7,709 bases of DNA, from contig NVQY01000194.1 of the NCBI GenBank assembly GCA_002400675.1, forward strand, positions 1-7,709. Reading direction: 5' to 3'. Under the pieces are notes generated by a model. It did not search any database. It worked only from the letters and a program-made list of their open reading frames with translations, and had not been told where the DNA came from. Positions 5,144 to 7,709 of the stretch are shown piece after piece; position 1 is the first letter of the stretch, and every line of letters starts with the position of its first letter. Both the position numbers and the translations under genes were made by a program. The DNA comes from Paracoccaceae bacterium. Lineage in GTDB: Bacteria; Pseudomonadota; Alphaproteobacteria; Rhodobacterales; Rhodobacteraceae.

Positions 5144-5691
5144 GCGGTGGGGTTTCCGTCGTTATCGCCTGCAAGCCGGATGGTTTCGGACATTGGTTTG
5201 AACCCGATCCCCTTGCTTTGGCCGCCCCACTTACGGCTCAGCGCCAGCAGATGCAAGGCCGCCACCGCCGCACCTGCGCCTTTGTTCATCTCGCCCGGAT
5301 CGGCGCGCACTTCGGCCTGCATCCGGGTTTCCACCGTCAGGATGCCATTGCCGATGCACAGCCCCTGTAGACCCATCATCTGCAAGGCCCGGCTGCTGTC
5401 ATTGCACACGGTGTCGTAATGGGTTGTTTCGCCCCGGATCACACAGCCCAGCGCCACAAATGCGTCAAAGTTCGATCGCCGGTCGGCGATGGTAATAGCC
5501 GTGGGGATTTCCAGCGCGCCGGGCACCTCGACCAATTCCCAAGTGGCCCCGCAGGCCTCAATCTCAGCCGTGGCACCGGCCACCAGATTGTCGGCGATGT
5601 CGCGATAGTACGGCGCCACCACGATCAGCACCTTGGCAGGTTTGTCAAAGCTGGGGCGGGGCAGGATGTAGTGGGTTTCAGTCTTGGCCAT
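5140..5691 (-). CDS. ribH: 6,7-dimethyl-8-ribityllumazine synthase
   Basis: RibH condenses 5-amino-6-ribitylamino-uracil with 3,4-dihydroxy-2-butanone 4-phosphate to form lumazine, the penultimate step of riboflavin synthesis. This 183-residue protein shows the family motifs in order: VEVPGALEIP (55-63), ALGCVIRGETTHYDTVC (80-96) with catalytic His91, NGILTVE (115-121) and RADPGEMNKGAGAA (129-142) with Arg129 matching the phosphate-binding Arg. The C-terminus runs about 28 residues past the usual end of the domain (KWGGQSKGIGFKPMSE and on). It starts only 4 bp after the ribBX stop and overlaps nusB by 4 bp. The ribosome binding site is poor (GAAAG), and it lies within the last Thr-Glu-Ser repeat of ribBX, so reinitiation from ribBX translation is likely. 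Confidence 0.97.
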   Translation of the reverse strand: MAKTETHYILPRPSFDKPAKVLIVVAPYYRDIADNLVAGATAEIEACGATWELVEVPGALEIPTAITIADRRSNFDAFVALGCVIRGETTHYDTVCNDSSRALQMMGLQGLCIGNGILTVETRMQAEVRADPGEMNKGAGAAVAALHLLALSRKWGGQSKGIGFKPMSETIRLAGDNDGNPTA

Positions 5692-5695
5692 GGGC

Positions 5696-6853
5696 TTAGC
5701 TTTCTGTGCTTTCTGTGCTTTCTGTGCTTTCTGTGCTTTCTGTCAGAATCGGGCGGGTGCCGGTAATGGTCAGCCCAAAGGCGTCCAGCCCCATATAGCG
5801 GGTTTCGGGCGAATCCGTCAGCAAAACCAGTTCATTCAGGCCAAGGCCCGACAGGATTTGCGCCCCCAACCCGGTCTGTTTCACCGTGCGCGGGCCGTCG
5901 TCGTCGCTGGCATAAAGCGCATTGCGCGGCTCGCGGAACAGGCACACCACGCCGCGGCCCTCTTTGGCGATCAATTCCATCGCACGGGGCAATTCCGCCG
6001 CCGGTTTGGGACCAAGACCCAACAGGTCAGACGCCTCGTGCAGCGCATGGGTGCGAATCAGCACCGGCGCGGGTGTTGTGATATCGCCCTTGATCAGCAC
6101 CACATGTTCAACCCCGTGGGTCTGGTCGGTGAAAATGCGCATGTCCCAGTCACCGCCAAATTCCGACGTGACAGTCTCGCGGGATGTTTCCACCACCAGA
6201 TTGTCGTGCCGTGCGCGATAGGCGATCAGGTCGGAAATAGTCCCGATTTTCAGCTCATGCTTGGCGGCAAATTCAACCAGTTCCCCCAGCCGCGCCATGG
6301 TGCCATCGTCGTTCATGATTTCACAGATCACGCCCGAGGGATGCAACCCGGCAAGGCGGGATATATCCACCGCCGCCTCGGTATGACCGGCGCGCACCAG
6401 CACCCCGCCCCTGCGCGCGCGCAACGGGAATATGTGCCCCGGCGTCGCCAGATGCGCCATGGTGTTCTGTTCATTGATCGCGGTGGCCACGGTCAGCGCG
6501 CGGTCCGGCGCGGAAATACCGGTGCTGACTCCTTCGCGCGCCTCAATCGACACGGTGAACGGGGTTTCGTGGCGCGAGGAATTATTAACGGCCATCATCG
6601 GAATGCCCAGCTGATCGACCCTCTGCGAGGTCAGCGGCAGGCAGATCAGGCCGCGCCCGTGGGTGGCCATGAAATTGATCGCCGCCGCGTCGGCAAATTC
6701 CGCCGGGATTACCAGATCGCCTTCGTTTTCGCGGTCCTCGTGGTCCACAAGGATGAACATCCGGCCCTTGCGCGCGTCCTCGATGATCGCCTCTATCGGG
6801 CTGATCGCAGAGCGCAGCGAGGATTCGACCGGTCCGGGGGTTTCAAAGCTCAT
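5696..6853 (-). CDS. ribB: 3,4-dihydroxy-2-butanone-4-phosphate synthase with degenerate GTP cyclohydrolase II-like domain (RibBX)
   Basis: This 385-residue protein converts ribulose 5-phosphate to 3,4-dihydroxy-2-butanone 4-phosphate, the second substrate of RibH next to it. The RibB domain (about 18-213) has [10 protein letters not shown] (37-46), [10 protein letters not shown] (110-119), the catalytic segment [11 protein letters not shown] (153-163) and [11 protein letters not shown] (174-184). The second half (about 225-365) aligns with GTP cyclohydrolase II, but where active enzymes have an HSECLTGD segment followed by a CxC zinc site, it reads [13 protein letters not shown] (267-279) with no Cys. 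This is the RibBX type known in Proteobacteria, so a separate ribA is expected elsewhere. The tail is five Thr-Glu-Ser repeats. GAAAGG lies nine bases before the ATG. It is probably the first gene of the operon with ribH and nusB. No FMN riboswitch was recognised upstream. Confidence 0.93.
   Translation of the reverse strand: MSFETPGPVESSLRSAISPIEAIIEDARKGRMFILVDHEDRENEGDLVIPAEFADAAAINFMATHGRGLICLPLTSQRVDQLGIPMMAVNNSSRHETPFTVSIEAREGVSTGISAPDRALTVATAINEQNTMAHLATPGHIFPLRARRGGVLVRAGHTEAAVDISRLAGLHPSGVICEIMNDDGTMARLGELVEFAAKHELKIGTISDLIAYRARHDNLVVETSRETVTSEFGGDWDMRIFTDQTHGVEHVVLIKGDITTPAPVLIRTHALHEASDLLGLGPKPAAELPRAMELIAKEGRGVVCLFREPRNALYASDDDGPRTVKQTGLGAQILSGLGLNELVLLTDSPETRYMGLDAFGLTITGTRPILTESTESTESTESTES
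5699..5743. repeat. Five perfect 9-bp tandem repeats in the 3' end of ribBX
   Basis: The unit GCTTTCTGT occurs five times without mismatch on the plus strand; on the coding strand it is ACAGAAAGC, Thr-Glu-Ser. The array ends at the ribBX stop codon and lies just before the ribH start. A 9-bp unit keeps frame at any copy number. The identical copies suggest recent slippage expansion. Confidence 0.95.
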
Positions 6854-6998
6854 CTCAGGTGCCTTTCGCCATGCGTGTTATCGCGCAGATAGACCACGAT
6901 CGGGGTAATTGCCAGAGCCACCGGCGGGCAACATGGGCTGGACGCGGTGGCTTTTCGCGCTTTAGCGTAGGGCTGGCAAACCACCACAGGCAACACAA
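6854..6998. other. Divergent spacer between ribBX and the racemase-family gene
   Basis: This 145-bp region must hold promoters in both directions. On the minus strand TTGCCT (6988-6993) and TACGCT (6964-6969), 18 bp apart, are a weak promoter candidate for ribBX. An inverted repeat AGCCACCG (6916-6923) / CGGTGGCT (6945-6952) with a 21-nt spacer is followed by TTT on the plus strand. No FMN riboswitch fold was recognised. Confidence 0.35.
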
Positions 6999-7709
6999 AT
7001 GCAGCTATCGCGAATGATCACCACCGTAGAGGCCCACGCCGCAGGCGAACCGGGGCGCGTCATCACCGGCGGCATGGCGCATATTCCGGGCGCGTCGGTG
7101 TTCGCAAAAATGCAGTGGATGCAGGCCAATGCCGACGATATCCGCCTGTTGATGCTGCGCGAACCACGCGGCACGCCGGCGCTTTGCTGTAATGTGCTGG
7201 TGCCGCCGTGTGACCCGCGCGCCGACGCCGGGTTCATCATCATGGAGCAAACCGAATACCCGCCCATGTCCGGCTCCAACACCATCTGCGTGACCACGGT
7301 GTTGCTGGAAACCGGCATTCTGCCAATGACCGAGCCAGTGACGGAATTGACGCTAGAGACCCCCGCCGGCCTGATCCATGTGCGCGCCGAGTGCCACAAC
7401 GGCAAGGTGACAAAGGTGACCTTTCGCAATGTCCCCGCCTTTGCCCTGCATCTGGACACGGTGATCGACGTGCCCAGATATGGCCGCGCAATCGTCGATA
7501 TCGCCTGGGGCGGCATGTTCTTTGTGATCGCCCATGCCGAACAGTTCGGCCTTGACCTGACGGCGCAAAACGGTGCCGCCATCGTCCGCCTGTCCGAAGC
7601 CTTGCGCGCAGCGGCGGCAGAACAACTGCCCGTGTGGCACCCCGACAACCCGGAAATCACCGGCCCGACCTTCAGCCACAATGACATCGCGGCGTTGGAC
7701 AACGACTTG
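6999..7709 (+). CDS. Proline racemase family protein, probable trans-3-hydroxy-L-proline dehydratase-like (3' partial)
   Basis: The frame runs open from ATG 6999 to the end of the window, 237 codons of a family usually near 330-350 residues. The N-terminus VEAHAAGEPGRVITGG matches the family's His-x-x-Gly-Glu-Pro-x-Arg segment, followed by LREPRGTPALCCNVLVPP. The first catalytic segment reads PPMSGSNTICVTT, with Ser91 where proline racemases and hydroxyproline epimerases have Cys (MCGHGT or similar). Ser or Thr here with a retained second Cys is typical of trans-3-hydroxy-L-proline dehydratases, which yield pyrroline-2-carboxylate. The second Cys motif would lie past the window, so the reaction is inferred. 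An AGG eight bases upstream weakly supports the start; ATG 7014 is an alternative. The gene is divergent from ribBX. No hydroxyproline catabolism partner is visible. Confidence 0.85.
   Translation, partial: MQLSRMITTVEAHAAGEPGRVITGGMAHIPGASVFAKMQWMQANADDIRLLMLREPRGTPALCCNVLVPPCDPRADAGFIIMEQTEYPPMSGSNTICVTTVLLETGILPMTEPVTELTLETPAGLIHVRAECHNGKVTKVTFRNVPAFALHLDTVIDVPRYGRAIVDIAWGGMFFVIAHAEQFGLDLTAQNGAAIVRLSEALRAAAAEQLPVWHPDNPEITGPTFSHNDIAALDNDL

Noticed and set aside
4619..5419. 266-codon plus-strand frame opposite nusB and ribH
   Set aside because: It covers two well-identified genes on the other strand and has no recognisable domain or ribosome binding site.
5684..6892. Long 402-codon open frame on the plus strand opposite ribBX
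   Set aside because: It is the antisense frame of a clear RibBX gene, is rich in Arg, His and Gln as GC-rich shadows are, and shows no family motif.
6854..6998. FMN riboswitch upstream of ribBX
   Set aside because: The spacer is barely long enough, and I could not find the conserved six-helix pattern or its typical GGGGC/AGGG blocks.
6962..7702. 246-codon minus-strand frame opposite the racemase-family gene
   Set aside because: The plus-strand frame carries clear family motifs; the minus frame is a low-complexity Ser/Arg/Met-rich shadow.

Overview
The window looks like a chromosomal segment of an alphaproteobacterium, most likely Rhodobacteraceae (Roseobacter-like). Grounds: GC-rich coding sequence, the gene order ribB(X)-ribH-nusB-small membrane protein, a GTTC-N7-GTTC SOS box in front of an mmcB-type gene, and a tRNA-His with the alphaproteobacterial identity set (no G-1, G1:U72, A73). 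No phage, transposon, CRISPR or plasmid feature was recognised.

Layout. Positions 2-736 (+) hold the 3' part of a PhnP-like metallo-beta-lactamase-fold hydrolase. Positions 848-1780 (+) encode an AEC-family permease. A tRNA-His lies at 1820-1896 (-), with a likely promoter just upstream. A 65-residue acidic protein (2120-2317, +) converges with a two-gene overlapping unit on the minus strand: an mmcB-like PD-(D/E)XK protein (2503-2979) and a 61-residue protein (2328-2513). The mmcB promoter carries a perfect alphaproteobacterial LexA box and appears to give a leaderless transcript.

Positions 3039-3892 are a decaying locus. Repeated ATACC/GGTAT operator-like half-sites precede a secreted cupin gene broken by a C10-tract frameshift and an in-frame TAA. 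The cupin reading frame resumes after that stop and runs into an SRPBCC-domain gene that has lost its start. The 3893-4232 spacer holds a strongly structured stretch that may be a 6S-type RNA, plus a long perfect hairpin.

The minus-strand operon 6853 to 4233 is ribBX - ribH - nusB - membrane protein, tightly packed (4-nt gap, then ATGA overlap). RibBX and RibH make the two final precursors of riboflavin; NusB is the antitermination factor commonly linked to rib genes. The GTP cyclohydrolase II-like half of RibBX lacks the zinc cysteines, and its C-terminus ends in five perfect copies of a 9-bp repeat (Thr-Glu-Ser). Divergent from this operon, 6999-7709 (+) is the 5' part of a proline-racemase-family gene with Ser in place of the first catalytic Cys, suggesting a trans-3-hydroxy-L-proline dehydratase-like enzyme.
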